A stretch of 64,000 nt of DNA from Jaltomata sinuosa. Taxonomy: Eukaryota; Streptophyta; Magnoliopsida; Solanales; Solanaceae. Position numbers and translations under genes: made by a program. The notes beneath the pieces are model-generated. The model was not told the origin of the DNA. It was given only the letters and a program-made list of their open reading frames with translations, and made no database searches. The stretch covers positions 310,001 to 374,000 of the forward strand of contig QJPP01007221.1 of NCBI GenBank assembly GCA_003996215.1, written 5' to 3'. Below, in pieces: positions 46,037 to 59,264 of the stretch (position 1 is its first letter; each line of letters opens with the position of its first letter).

Positions 46037-47407
46037 TCAATTTGGGCCAGCTCCCAAACCTAAACATCTACCTCTACCCCTGCCTGTACCTCTGCATGTC
46101 TGTGCCTGAGGATCACGAGATGAAGGTGGTGCTAAAGAAGAGGATGCTCCTGTAGAGCCTGTGGATAGTGATCTATCACCCCTTCCCTCAGCTCTAAGTC
46201 TAGGACAATCACGCATCTTGTGACCCTCAAATCCGCACCCATAACAAGTAGTAGAGTCATATAAGCACTCTCCAAAATGAGAACGACCACATTGTTTGCA
46301 AGTAGGAGGAGGTGGTAATCCCCGACCAGTACCTCTCTGATAGTGAGGGCCTGGTGCCCTAGAAGTTTGACTCTGATCCTGTCTGGACCTTGATGACTGA
46401 GCTGGAGCACTAGCTGTGAAGTTGGATACCGACTGAGCCTGCCTAGGTGGACCTCTACTGGAGGAAGCCCTGTCACTTCTATAATACCTGCCAGCTGCCC
46501 TTACCCTCTTACTCTGCTCCCTTTCTGATCTGCCTGCCCTGCGGTCACGGATGCGATCCTCTACCTGCTGTGCATATGCCATTAGTCTAGCAATATCCAT
46601 ATCATTATTAAGTGCAGCAACTGCACAAGAGTCAATAAAATGATCTCTGAGGCCACCCACAAAGTAATGCATCCTCGCCTTCTGGGTGCTGACCATCTCT
46701 GGAGCATATCTGGCCAACTGCGTAAATCGCATGCTATACTCCTTAACACTGAGGTTATTCTGTCGTAAGGATAGAAATTTATCCACCCTCGCTTCCCTAA
46801 GCTCTAAAGGTAAAAAGTGATCCATAAAGGCCCTCGAGAATTCTTCCCAAACTGTTGGAGGGGCGTTCGGGCCCCTGGAATCGACCCACATCTCATGCCA
46901 GGAAATGGCAACATCTTTTAGCTGATAGGAGGCCAATTCCACAGCCTCAGTTTAAGATATATGCATAACCCTGAAGATTTTGTTGATCTCATCTATAAAC
47001 TGTTAAGGGTCCTCTATCACACTAGATCCTGTAAACACCGGGAGATTCATCTTGAGGAAATCACGAACTCTGGATCCGGCAGTCTTCCCCCGAATAGTGT
47101 TACGTGTAGCAACATTCTGTCCTTGGACTTGAGCAGCTACTAGCTGGGTGAACAATTGTATTGCTCCTCTAAGATCCTGCTCTGAGGCACCTGGTGGTGG
47201 TACAGGCAGTGTAGAAACTACTGTTGATGCTACTGGAGGTGTAGAAACTCATGTATGTCCTTCTATTCTAGGCACCTGAGTACTTGGCAAGACCTCTTGA
47301 TCCCTGGTCTAATCCGCTAATACTGGAGAATGCTCTATAGTGGCTGCCTCCTGATTAGTGTTGGTAGTGGCCCTATGGCCTACATTATCCATATCTTTGG
47401 TAGACAT
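46037..47407 (-). pseudogene. Gypsy-3 gag
   Basis: Starts MSTKDMDNVGHRATT at 47407, about 200 bp after the primer site. Stops occur after VLAD, in EDP-stop-QFIDE and in HIS-stop-TEAVELASYQ, all without loss of register. The capsid region reads WEEFSRAFMDHFLPLELREARVDKF and so on (kept to short quotes here: YSMRFTQLARYAPEMV). An Arg/Ser/Gln-rich region leads to CKQCGRSHFGEC and CYGCGFEGHKMRDC, the second being a proper CCHC knuckle. A TGA at 46037-46039 (expected Arg, CGA) separates it from pol in the same frame. This is the best preserved Gypsy gag here. Confidence 0.85.
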
Positions 47408-47610
47408 GATATGTATCACAAATAAGAAAAATGTGAGTCAAAAGTAACTTTCTATGACTTAGCTCTACTGCACGATCTAGATTTTAATAGAAGGTCAGAT
47501 TCCTAAATTCCCGCTTAGTCCCTTAATTATAAATGTGGCGCGCAACACATTCATAAGGAAGGTCCTACTAGACACAGCTTCTTAGACTCCCTGGGACACT
47601 TGAACCTTAT

Positions 47611-47622
47611 ACTCTGATACCA
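47611..47622 (-). other. Gypsy-3 primer-binding site
   Basis: On the minus strand TGGTATCAGAGT, one mismatch at the last base from the tRNA-iMet complement, four bases after the 5' LTR. Confidence 0.85.
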
Positions 47623-47626
47623 AGTT

Positions 47627-50461
47627 TGTCACGCCCCTAGCTAGGAGGACGTCAAGTGAGTTATACGAGAACCTGCTAAACATATATACTAAACTCATGA
47701 TAAAGTTATAAACTGATAAGAAATAATATGGATATCAACATGTGTTTACATATTCTGAAACATAAATAACTGAAGGGCCCACTAGACAAATTGTACAGCT
47801 GAAACAAAACTATGTCTAAGAAGCCTCTAAAGAGTTTGCAACTGAAAATTTGATAACTAGTTGGGACAGGGCCCCGACATGCCCAACATACGATAGGTAC
47901 ATGAATCCAAAACATGTGACCTAGGAATCTGATAGCTCAAGAGAGAGGTGGAGCTTACCAACTGATCAACGGGAAGGCACTGGTCTACTGTGGATGTCTG
48001 CTAGCCTAAGTACCTGAGCCTGCCCAAAAATAAATGGACGTCAGTACATATGAAACATGTACTGGTATGTAAACCAGACTGAATAACAAGTAGACATGTA
48101 AGAATGCTCACTGAATTGAACATCAAAGATAGGAAAATCTGAGCATACACATACAGGTAATGTAATTTGAAACTGAAAGTGAAACTAATATAATGACCAA
48201 TATCAGGGGTCCTTATATAACGTCTTATACACTACTTAATTACATATGTTTAAAATCTCTAGAATTTGCCTAGGTGACATCATTACCCTTTTACATAATT
48301 TATCTACTCTTTATGTAATACTAACTGTTAGGAAGTCACAAGATGGCCTGCTATCGGCAATCAGTGACACATGTTTGGCATCTGTAGCCAACTATCACAA
48401 TCATGTGTGAAATCTCATAGTCTGGATAACGTGGTCTGTCAAGGTACGCCCTCCAGGGCTCCTGTAAAGTCTGCCCGCAGGGCTGTGTAGTCAGGGAATC
48501 CACGATGAGAAGTTCCATCTGACTCTATTTGAATTTTGTGCACAGAATAGCGTCGCACGTAGTGGCCCAAATGATACCCACCCCACGCTGCAGAGTAGGC
48601 TATAATCTCGTCTTGCTTGTAAAGGCTCATAGTAGGCAACTTATAAATCATATAACTCGTTATCTAAATATTGATTACTTTCTTTTAGCTGAAGAATCAT
48701 ATATCTATGTGATCTTATATACTCAGGTCTATTTTGTGGCCAATTAGTTTCTCTAAGTTTGTGACATATATGCTCGGTAACTTCTAAGAGTTTCAACTGA
48801 AGACATGTATGATCGTGTGAAACATGTGACTTCTTTGACTAGAAATGAGTACCATAACTCTATAGGTTTAGAACTCTACTTGAGAGAGACCTATAATAGA
48901 ATTAAGCTTTTCCTTCAAGAAGCATATAATCTATGACGACCTTTATAGGAGGAACATGTGACTCTAGGTCGTGCCTTGATGGCGAAAAGAGGTTTTAGCT
49001 CTACATACCTTACTTCGAGACTCTCCCTCCCTTATGTAGTGTCATTGGTTACCGTCAAACACTCCTTATCTATGACATAAAAACATATTCAATAGTATAA
49101 GCGACTAACCAAGAAATATGGCGAGGTCGGGAAAATGATAATAGCTTACGAGCGACAAGCTTAGCAAATAAGATAATTAAATGGTGTATCGTCCCACCTG
49201 TCTCTTTTCCCCTTATCAACTGAACTATGACCACCTATGAAGTCAATATTAATCCCTCCATCAATTCGTTACAATATGCAGTCCATTGCATATCCCAAAC
49301 AAGGTCATAAACTTGACCCCTTGACTTTTAAATACCGCCTTGGGAGTTCTTTATTTAGTAGCGTTTAGATGACCCTTTAATCTAATAGATTAAGTTGGGC
49401 AAGAATTATAACATTTAATATCGTGATAGGAAGCCAAATAACATATAAACAACATCCTCAATTCACTTAGGCATTTTATCAAACACTTGACGAGGGACAA
49501 GCTTGCAAGAGTCGTAGAAATTGTGTTTGCTATACCTAGCGTCCCTCCTTATCGTAGCAAGCTTGTTGCCTCAATACACCACAATACACACCTCTTTTAT
49601 TATACAATACAACCATTACATCCCTCTACATACTCCCTCCTCACAGAATATATTAGTTACAATGGGCAAAACATGGACTCACGACTTTCTTTCACCGTCC
49701 CGTGAGTCCTACCCATAAACTATACTTAAAACAACTCTTACAGTCATATTTATAGGGATAGAACAACAACCATACCTTTATCAATAAGAATACAATCCCT
49801 GCACCCTTTTTATCTTCAAGAACAACACCTTTTCCTTCAAGAAAACACTTGACTAAGTATGTTTCCGTGACCTACGATGAAAAATACACTTGATTCTTGA
49901 AGGAATTCACTTACCTTAGGCTAGGGAGGGATTGAGATGAAGAAGAACTGAAGAAAACAAGTGTTAAGAAGGTCCCTTATGTTTTGATATGTATGGGTGA
50001 CGAAATCTCAAAGTTTCAATATAAATACACCACTTTTGACCGACTTACCCAAGGCTGCCACATGTCCCGCAGTGATTGGGCAGTGCGCGTGTCTGTAGTA
50101 AAATGCGCATAACGTTTTACTTCAAACTCATATGGATGAGTGGTTTATTGCGTTGCAAACTAGACTCAAATATATTTAATTTGGTACTTTATAGGACCTC
50201 TAAATCATTTTATACTGGGATATATACCTATTACAAGTAAAACCTTGTACTAGCTTGCTTGAAATAGTCCACCGTAGTGAATCCTTCAATTTGAACTTTT
50301 GTTCCAAGTCTCCATTTGGTCTATAACCTTGGTATATCACTTCAAATGGCTTAGTAAGTGTCCCTTTGTATAATTATCCATTCACAACCTTATCTTCTTG
50401 GTTCATAATGATTCCTTCACGTTTACGAGTTGCACGCGTATCTTAAGTTCGGGGCACTACA
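47627..50461 (-). repeat. Gypsy-3 5' LTR
   Basis: On the minus strand it runs TGTAGTGCCCCGAACTTAAG ... CTAGGGGCGTGACA. It closely matches 39304-42163 by eye, with small indels, so the insertion is of moderate age. It reads as AT-rich promoter-like sequence without a GC palindrome block. Confidence 0.85.
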
Positions 50462-52113
50462 AATTATTTCACCAGAATTCTCATAATATCAAGAATGTTT
50501 CAATCATGTTTTTTTATCTCTTTTCTTCATGTCACATTCTTTCAAAGAGGGCATTTTTATCACTTTGCAGTTATCATTGGTCACCATTTATACTTGACCA
50601 TCCCTTTCTTTAGATTTAATAATTTTGTCATAGTCTGAGCTACAGGGCTTAAGGAAGAAGGGTGCAAAAACTAGAGATTCAACAAAACGATCAAGGTAAA
50701 AAAAATACGGCTATCAAACAAAAGACTATAGGATCAAAGGAATAACTAGTGATATCAATATAAAAAAAGTCTAAAATTCACAAAACATATCAAAGAAAAT
50801 CTATTATCATCTTCTAAATAGAGAAATACTTTTTATTGTGCTCAAATAACATGTCTAGAGTAAGATGCAAATCATGGAATATGCAAAAAAATCCTCACCT
50901 CTCATGGCACAAGTCTTAACCAAGATGGATCAATTCCACTTCTAAAACAGATAAGGTTATTACAAACTACATAATAAAAATAAGCTATACACAAAGTCAA
51001 TATCATGAGCCTAGATGTCAGAAAGTCTGCTATTTTATTAACACTCATGCACTCATAGGAAAATACTATTCAAGATCAGGTCTAAATTGCTAGCATCAAG
51101 TAAGTCATGTTTAAGAAAATTACTCCTAAAAATAAAAAAAATTATTCCTAAAAAGATTTTAAAAAATAAAAATTACTCTAAAAGAGGTTCTAATGTCTAT
51201 AGTTCCCTCAAGACGGTTGTCATCCATCCATCATAGGGAAAAGTCTCTACCTATGACTAAAAGAACTATTTCAAGCTGCACCCCTTGAAAAAGAATCGAG
51301 ACCATAAGAAAAATCAAGGAGTGGATGATACATGTTGCTTAAGAAAATTAAAAATAAAAATAAACAACTCAAAAAAATTGTATTTTTTCCTAAAACAAAA
51401 TAAAATTCTATAGCATACTCACCCTTAATCTCACAATAATCGAAAGATATCTCACCCCGCACTTAAAGTCATATTTTATTCTCAAAGCAATATATAAAAT
51501 TAAAAAAAGGGTTATAGATACTACTTAAGGGCCTAGCATGTTTCTTCACTTTTCTTCAACGGTTGCACGATCCCGCACTTAAGCTCAAATGCGCTCTTTA
51601 GCTTCAAACTTGAGTACTTAGACTTTCTTTAATCTGCAAATCACAAAACAAAATACACGTAACATTATAAAAATAAAAATAAGAATAAAAAGCTACACTA
51701 TTACAAATTGATCGTCTTCCAATAAGCGCTTGATTTAATATCGCGACACAATGCCATCATGTTCTCTAATTTTTTTCCACTTTGAGGATATGAATTATAC
51801 CCATAATTTTACATTAAATTTTCTACTCTGCTCAAGGGATACTGGTGTAAAAATAAGGAAACCAAACACTATATGTCACATCTTGCACTTCTTGGTCCTT
51901 AAGTGAGGAAGATCATTTTATCTTTTTGGCATGAGTTTTTTTAAATATAATAGCATTGTTCCTCATTCATATACTTCTTCATTGGTTCGAAAGGCTCAAT
52001 TTCCATGTCATCAATCAAATATTATGTCAAAAGTGCTTAGAATGAGGTCCAACACGTCTTAACTCCAAAATTTCATTATCACTTTTGTAGCACCTCCTCA
52101 ACTTCGGCATCGA
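50462..52113. other. AT-rich repeat debris
   Basis: Poly-A/T-rich non-coding DNA. No reading frame, terminal repeat or RNA gene is supported. Phrases such as gatcccgcacttaagctc look like non-coding parts of old LTR elements, but I cannot assign them. Confidence 0.4.
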
Positions 52114-52690
52114 TCAAAAGAAGATAGTTGAATGGTTGAAATTCCTCTTTCTACTCCACAAGTTTTCTGGTATCCATAACCATTGATGGTTGGGCATTAG
52201 ACCTTTTTTATTTAAGTTACCATGTAGGTCACAGATATCTAAGCCAAATCGATTTACGTTTTGTATGAGCTCAGTTCTATCATCTATAAATTTTATTGCC
52301 ACGTCAATAAAACTATAATGGAGCAACCTTGCAAATTTAATCGTTTAACTTATTTATCGAGCCAAGATTGACTCACTATCTCCGCTTTATCAAAGTTATT
52401 TTCTTACAGAAATTCACTCACTTATTTTATTTGAGGGTTGTCCCGAGTATTAGCTAAGTATGTAACTTGCAAATCATTACAAGTTTCATTCTTAGCCTGC
52501 ATTTCTACGAGTTTGGCCTTGAACCGTTACATGGATTTTATGCTTTTTTCAGTCTGCTCTCGCATCAGTGCGGTATGCTTCTGTATCTTTTTTATCAAAT
52601 CACTTGTTTAAGCATGACGTTCCAAATCCTCCACATCATTACTCCTATCAACTTCATAAATAATAGAAGAATCAAAATAGAGGCTCGGTA
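52114..52690 (-). pseudogene. Decayed coding sequence, probably retroelement-derived
   Basis: Read on the minus strand, about 180 codons of protein-like text are interrupted by stops, nearly all TAA. The first part is helical and charged (DLIKKIQKHTALMREQTEKS, RFKAKLVEMQAKNETCNDLQ, ENNFDKAEIVSQSWLDK); after a frame change it reads FIDVAIKFIDDRTELIQNVN, then GLDICDLHGNLNKKG. I do not recognise the family. A gag-like coiled-coil of an old LTR element is a guess from context only. Confidence 0.3.
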
Positions 52691-52927
52691 GGAAATAAGA
52701 GTTAGGACAGCTATTTCAATGGCCATCTTGACCACCACATAACTATAAATATTTCACACAAAGAATTAGGAAGGTGCATAAAACCCGTTCCCAAAAAAAT
52801 ATGATAATTTATATTTAAGTAGGGTCCTCCACAGTACATACAATAATTACCAGCATATGAACACCCATCATTCGATCAATTACTATTGCAAGATGCCATA
52901 TCAAGAAGGGTAGTAAGATATTAAAAA

Positions 52928-52958
<31 letters not shown>

Positions 52959-54070
52959 AAACTAAAATAATAAAAAAAACTCAAATAAATAGAAAGAAAA
53001 GGCCTAATCTAGAAAAAATTATTAATTTCTAAGTTTTTGGCAATGACACAAAAAAAAATTGCGGCCAAAAGTACACGCAAGTGCACGCCATCATACAAGT
53101 AAGATAGGATTGAGAGTCCAGATATCATACCCACAGAGACTTGTCGAGTAACTATTTACTAAATTAAATTAATGTTATTTATTTATTTAAGAGATTAACC
53201 TAATAATATATTTATGAATTAACTGAACTTAAAATAAAAATAAACTAACTAATGAATAATTAACCAGATGAAGAGCAGATTCTTATGTAATCAATGAGAT
53301 AAAATCGATCTATGTCTATGGATTCACTAGCACTCATGTTGAGTAATCACTTGAACTGACTTAGATTTTCTATGGGTTATTATTACTTTATTGAGCGTTT
53401 TGCCAACAACTCTAATACTACTCGACTATTTCTATCGACTATATTCTTATGATCGTCGATTGATAGTGAAGTGCATGTGATATGTCATTTGTATCAACCG
53501 AGTAAGGCTAACCGATATATTCCTATCCACGTTAGTGAATCATTCTCCTTCCCCTATAAGATTTATAACTAAGCCCTGCTTTTTCTTATTATGCACGCAA
53601 ATTCTCTCTTCAGAGTCTAACTTATGCGTCACAGATAGTATTTGAATTAGTGATTTGTAAGCAAATAATTAAGATCAAGATAATCACACGAGTTGTAGCA
53701 TGGCGATAACTATCTTGACAAGTTAATTAAAATTTATACCACAATAATTATGAAGCCACCATAACCTTAGATCAGAAGTTTAGCTCCACATAGACATGAA
53801 AAATTTATGATAAATTATCCAAAGAAAAACATAAAAATAAATAAATATGAAAAAGAAAAGATAAAATTAATTTTCTCCGGCCTCTACGGCGACTCCTAGC
53901 TCTTCCTAGGTCAAAGTTATGTTAAAACTATGTTTATATACTATTTATAGGTGTTGGAAAAAGTCTCAGATAAAATAACTGAGTCAAAAATAAAGTAAGA
54001 AAAATCAGCCCAATTTGCACTGTTGTGATGCCCCAGGCGACACCCAGAGCATCGCACGAAGGCAAATTTA
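52691..54070. other. AT-rich sequence with microsatellite
   Basis: Non-coding. A TA run occurs at about 52929-52954. The segment at 53045-53145 (tgcggccaaaagtacacgc, caagtgcacgcc, catacccacagagacttg) resembles a repeat phrase common in plant LTR elements, but its boundaries are not visible. No gene. Confidence 0.4.
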
Positions 54071-54142
54071 CAGTAGCCTTTTGCACATTGTTGTGTTGCT
54101 CACGTTTTTCAGTAGCCTTTTGCACATTGTTGTGTTGCTCAT
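54071..54142. repeat. 33-bp tandem duplication, period 39
   Basis: cagtagccttttgcacattg plus 13 more bases occurs at 54071-54103 and 54110-54142 with one change. Two copies only. Confidence 0.8.
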
Positions 54143-54224
54143 GTAATTGCTGCATGAATTGGCTTTTGTCTTCACTTTATGACACTTACATACTTCACTT
54201 TCTATTGCAAATTGTTGAATGCAT

Positions 54225-54257
54225 ATATACACACACACACACACATATATATATATT
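54225..54257. repeat. Compound (AC)n(AT)n microsatellite
   Basis: atatatacacacacacacac then atatatatat. No function indicated. Confidence 0.85.
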
Positions 54258-54472
54258 CATATAATATTGTATTTCTTTCATTGAGATGCTTGCTTAGTTT
54301 CTTTATATATTCCCTCATTTTTAATTTATTTCTGCTCCAAATCTCTTCATCTTCATATTGTTTTAATTCTACACATTAAAAATATAATATAAGCACAAGT
54401 CATTATAATTACTACTCAAAAGACAAGTAATAATACTAAATGTGAGACAAATAATAGAAAGAGAAAGAGAAC

Positions 54473-54836
54473 TTGGAAATAGTGATTGATGCTCTGAAGA
54501 ACCTAGTTCTCACACTAATAAATGAAAAATCAATCTTGGAGACTGAAAGGGACAAATTGTTAGTTGCACCCTCTAAAGGAAAGGATCATGCCAATGTCTT
54601 TCAAGAGAAGCTTAAGCATGAATTGAAAGTGGTGAAAGGAAATCTCCATGTTGATCTCGAAAGAAATAGAGTGTTCCAAGAAGAGTCATGCAGGGTATTC
54701 TCGGTATAGGGCTATTTGGTACATGATGTTTCACCTAGGAAATTTTCTTCTAAAGGGTTGTTCGATACAAAGTGGGTATATGAACATCATGAGTCCTCCA
54801 TGGGTCCCAACTTTCTGGTATAAAAGAAGATATATA
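54473..54836 (+). pseudogene. Coiled-coil remnant, possibly copia gag
   Basis: An open frame reads LKNLVLTLINEKSILETERD, then EKLKHELKVVKGNLHVDLER, ending in a stop; a frame change then gives GLFDTKWVYEHHESSMGPNF. The leucine/charged heptad pattern predicts a coiled coil, and the later text resembles the linker between gag and protease in some copia elements. Identification is weak. There is no promoter, and no gene context around it. Confidence 0.3.
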
Positions 54837-55566
54837 TAGGTTTTCGGACAGGTAGGATCCATTACATCATCCTTATACTTTGATTTCATTCTCATTATGC
54901 AGTGTATCAATATGGGTGATAAGTGATTAAGTGGTTATGAACGTGGTTTATTAGCATTCCTGGACTTAATCTTGATTTTGATAATGCTTTGAACTGATAA
55001 AATATTGTCTTTAGCTGCTAGTATGCTTTGATTTGAGATATCTGGTATTGATTGAGAGTCGAATATCATGTTAAGTACAGTATTATTGACTTTAACTATT
55101 TGTTTAGGTATTTTACATAAGTGCATGAATATATGTGATTAAGTACAAAATAGAGCAGTATAGGACTGACCATCACTATTGCTTCATATTAGGGTCTGCC
55201 GACAATATTATTGAGTACACGTGTTCATTGTACTCACCCCTTGCTTTTATGCTCGTTATTGTGAAGGTTCTGATCCTAGTATGAGTGATAGGTTATCCTC
55301 CCGACTATTCATAGTTTTCAAAGTTTTGGAGGTAGCTGATTGGCTGTTCTACAGTGTCCAGACGTTCTCTTTATTTTTTTGTCCATGTCTTTCCTTATTC
55401 TCAGACAATATAGCATTTGTTTCATGTTATGAGATCTTAGAGGCTTGTACTTATGTCACCAAATTTTGGGATGTTAATGTTGTATTTTATGTATTTAGTA
55501 CTTATTTGTAAAGACTCTTCTGGGCATTCCCGCGTTTACGCTTTCTTTGTACTGTTAGAGCTTGCC
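54837..55566. other. LTR-like debris before Gypsy-4
   Basis: No gene. The segment around 55200-55290 (gtgttcattgtactcacccc, then aaggttctgatcctagtatg) parallels text in the Gypsy-4 LTR at 58575-58620 (gtgcagatcctagtatgg), so it is likely a fragment of a related LTR. Confidence 0.35.
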
Positions 55567-58500
55567 TGTAGTGACCCCAAGTCATTTATGGCTTGCAGGG
55601 ACCAGTGGTTCGGTGCCCTGACCGTTTGTGTGGTCTTTATGTCCGTTTCACTATTTTAGAGCCTAAACTTAGGATATCATTGACTTCGGTCAATATTCTT
55701 GGTAAACATGCTTGGAATCAAATTCTGACAATTTCCGTTAGCTCTAGAGCATGGAATTTGGTCTAGATGGACTCTTGGTCGGGGTTTGGGAGCTTTCAGT
55801 TTGGTTTTGTGTTGGTTTTTGTGTTGGTTTTTGTGTTTTCTAGCCAGTTTGACTTTGGTCAACATTCAGACAATATGGCCTTGGATGGAAATTCCATCAG
55901 CGTTGTTAGTTCTGAAATGTCAACTTTGGGCTAGAGGGACCTTTGGTTTGGGTCCCGAGGCTTCCGGACTCATTTTTGGGTATTGAGTTTTGCTTAGGTT
56001 AAAGGTCAATTTTGGATGTTGGGCCCATTTTTTCTTAAAACAACCTCCGTCGGGAGATCCGTCAGTTTTGTTGAGTCTATAATGTTATTTCTCGTATGTT
56101 AGCATAGTTCATTTGTGCGCGTGGGGTCCCGGATGAGTCCTGTGGGCCTATTCGGAGACTTTTCCCCCTTGGTTTTCTATTGGTTATTGGTGCAGGTGCA
56201 GTCCTATGACCTTAATCACGACCATGAAGGAATCCATCATGATCGCGATAGTCTGCCTCATTGGTCATTGCGACCGCGGGGGTCCTTTCACGTGATCGCG
56301 ATAAAGGGCCTGTGGACTAGTCTCCCTTTGCTCTACACTATCACAAGATCCTCCCTCGTGACTATAATAAAGCCTTTCCTTTCTTGTTCTTTGCGACCGC
56401 GTGGCTCATCCTTGCAATCGTGATGGTCTAGCTAGTATGGTCCTCGTGACCGCATGGGGTCCCTTCGCGATCACGAAGAAGGACCCTCGACAGTATATAA
56501 ACTCCCTCATTCATTTTTAACTCCCCAAAACCAAAACCCTTCATTGATATTCAGCTCAAGCTTCTTATTTCTTTGCATAACTTCAATTCTTGGCATTTGG
56601 GTGGAGATTTTTGGTCCCGTGATCATTTCCTTGTCTCCAATTCGGTAAGTTCCTTGTTAATTTCCATAATTCTCCTCTTGATTTCCTTAGATTGTTCTTA
56701 TCATTGGTTGGGTGTTTTGAGCCATTTATTTGACCAATTTCTCCTAATAATCTGAGCATGCACTCATGGGAATGTGGTTATCATTATACGCGCTTCCATT
56801 TTTGGCTTTGGGTTGCGGGGCCCACAGTCCTGTCAGTGACCCAAATTTTGACCCAGCTATAAGTATAGCAATATGGGTATCTTTAGATTTATTTTAATGC
56901 ATAGTTTATGTTTATGATAATTTGATTTCATTTTGGAGCTTCTCAAAGCAGTTCGGGCTTGGACATTGTCGTTCTAGCAGCTTATTGTTGGACGACAGGT
57001 AGGTTATGATTTAAATCTTCTATACTTTGCGTATATAGGCTATAATTATGATAATTAGAATCCATGGGTTGGGTTTGCATGGCACCCCAGACCTTGTCCG
57101 CTTCTTTATGTTCGTCTTATTTTTGCTCTAATGATTGTAGTATTTGTTGTAGTTGTTTATATCACCCTTATGGTCCTGTATGGCCTTGTTTTTTACTCTG
57201 AACCATTGATGGTGGGTTATTTTAGAATGTCCATGAATCCCGGACATTAATATTTGACTAACGAGCTGGTTATCTGTGTTGTAGAGTGATTGAAGCCTGT
57301 GCAGGGTCGATAGGTTGATTGTGGGATGTTGGGCTGTTGTTTGTGTTTGAGCATTCCATTATCATACATATAAAGGGATTTTCTACATGTTTTACTATGT
57401 TTTGGCTTCGGGACTACTATAAATGGATTTCTAAACCTTTCATGGACAGAGGTCTTGTTTTCAGTAAAAATGGTTATAAAGGTTTGGACTGACTTTCGTG
57501 GATCTTCTTAGGGTAAAAAAGTTAAAAGACTGATTTATCACTAGTTTTTGTATTATCACTAGACTCGGCAGAGCCGAAGTGCTAGATATATTTTCTTGTT
57601 GGTTTTGAAATGGTACTAGACTCAGTCGAGCCGAGCGTCAAACTTGTTTAACTACAATTTTAGACTCGATTATGCCCAAGCACCCTTGTTGAGGGTTTTT
57701 GAGGCTTGATTCACTGATTTAGACTCGGATAGACTCCGAGCATGCATTTTCGAGATTTGAACACTTATTTGGATCTAGATACACTCCAGATGATTATATT
57801 GAGGTATGAGATTGATTATGTGGTCAAAAACCTCCATGGACCTTACCGATCCAGACTAGAGGCTACGGGCCGAGTGTGTCGGAGGAGGGGTTTATGATGC
57901 AGTTGAGGTATACGGGCCGTGTACTTCCATGGATCCTTCCTGCTAGGCCTATAGGCACCGCATGAGGTACATACAGGGTTACTGTTCAACCTAGTTTTTA
58001 CTTTGCATCATATCATCCATTTATGTTCGATTCCACCCTTGTTTGCTATTTGCTGAGTGTATGCTCTGGTAGTATGGGATGCCGGAGGGTTTGTTTTCAC
58101 TTGTTTGCATTCCTTGGGTTTATGGGCACCCATTGGGACTGTAGGTAGATTTGTTCTTATTATATCCTATCGTAGTACTATTTCATGCTATAAATCTGGT
58201 GAATTTTTATGCGATCATTCTTACCTTGTGTGGTTCACTGCTAGCCTGTTTATGTTCAGTTACCTTCCTTCCTTCCCTTTTATTGAGGTTACCGGTATAC
58301 CACATGTTTTCCTAAACTCTCTTATATATTGTTGTTGCAAGGACCCCAGGTGCATTATTCTTTCTTTCACCCGTGTTATGTGGTATATATGTCTAGTAGC
58401 TAGCCGAGCATGATTGTCTTTTCCTTGTATTCCTTCTGTGCTAGCTTCCGTGTACCTACTCGTTGTTTCTGTGACTACTTATTTCTTTTTTGCTATATTA

Positions 58501-59034
58501 TTGCTCTTACATCTTATTTGAGCTCAGTCGGCCTATGATGCCTACTGGATACCTGTTGCTTAGCAATTGGTGCTTACACTACACTCTACATCGTCCTGGT
58601 GCAGATCCTAGTATGGTCCATCACCGTTGATTCATGGAGACTCATGCCGGCTAATTTTGGACTATCCGAGGCTGAGGGTGAGCTCTTGACGGCCGAGGCT
58701 TAGCTTTTAGCTCATCTCTTGTATCTTGTACTCTTTTTGCTATTCAGAGATAGATGTGTGTATTTATTCTTTTGGATCCCTTTGTACTTTGTATATTTAG
58801 TACCGGCTCTTATACTATGATACCAAGTTTTGGGGTTTTGGTTTAGCTTTCGCTTACATATATATATTACTGTTGTCTATTTCTTCATTTATTTCTTTTG
58901 CTTCCGCTATTTATATCGTTCTTCCGCTTGCCTGTTAAATAGTAGCCCATTACTAACCATTCCAGGCTATAGGGATTGGTTTATCTACCGAGAGGTTGTA
59001 GGTGCTATCATGACCGAGAAATCAGGTCGTGATA
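55567..59034 (+). repeat. Gypsy-4 5' LTR (left limit approximate)
   Basis: The right end aggtcgtgata is fixed by the primer site four bases on; the expected terminal CA has become TA. The proposed start is TGTAGTGACCCCAAG; the 3' LTR needed to confirm it lies outside the window. Between about 56205 and 56485 lie repeated atcgcgat, gcgaccgcg and ttcgcgatcacgaag words, many palindromic, directly upstream of a TATA box at 56494. Confidence 0.55.
56494..56501 (+). promoter_or_regulatory. TATA box of Gypsy-4 LTR
   Basis: TATATAAA followed about 30 bp later by an AC-rich region (ccccaaaaccaaaaccc). The CpG-rich palindrome cluster ends within about 15 bp upstream, so it occupies the proximal promoter. 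Confidence 0.6.
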
Positions 59035-59037
59035 GCT

Positions 59038-59049
59038 TGGTATCAGGGC
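59038..59049 (+). other. Gypsy-4 primer-binding site
   Basis: tggtatcagggc, one mismatch from the tRNA-iMet complement, three bases after the LTR end. Confidence 0.85.
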
Positions 59050-59264
59050 CTAGGTTCACCGGTGCCTTCGGTATAGGAGCCAATGTCTAGTAGAGTCCTA
59101 CGGATCAGGGCAGAGACATCAGTACTCAATCTTCGGGAGGCTACAGTGGCATCTTAGGAAACATGACTCTTCCTTGCTCCTATATCGTACATCATATCCT
59201 TGATGGTTTCCTGAAATCTCACTTATTCTAGTTCATTCTCCCCTAGATAGCTTGTACGAAATCA

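Larger units (their letters stand above)
39304..50461 (-). mobile_element. Gypsy-3: Ty3-gypsy (Tekay/Del-like) element, full length but inactive
   Basis: An 11.2-kb minus-strand element with LTRs of about 2.85 kb, a tRNA-iMet primer site, gag with two cysteine clusters, protease, RT, RNase H, integrase and chromodomain-like end. From the gag start at 47407 to about 42800 every conserved block is in one register; breaks are nonsense codons, with a single frameshift near the end. The flanks (tccgc left, aatta right) do not form a target duplication. Confidence 0.9.

Noticed and set aside
55677..56755. Open frames of 60-100 codons in the Gypsy-4 LTR
   Set aside because: They fall in non-coding LTR DNA, overlap in several frames and have no recognisable domain.
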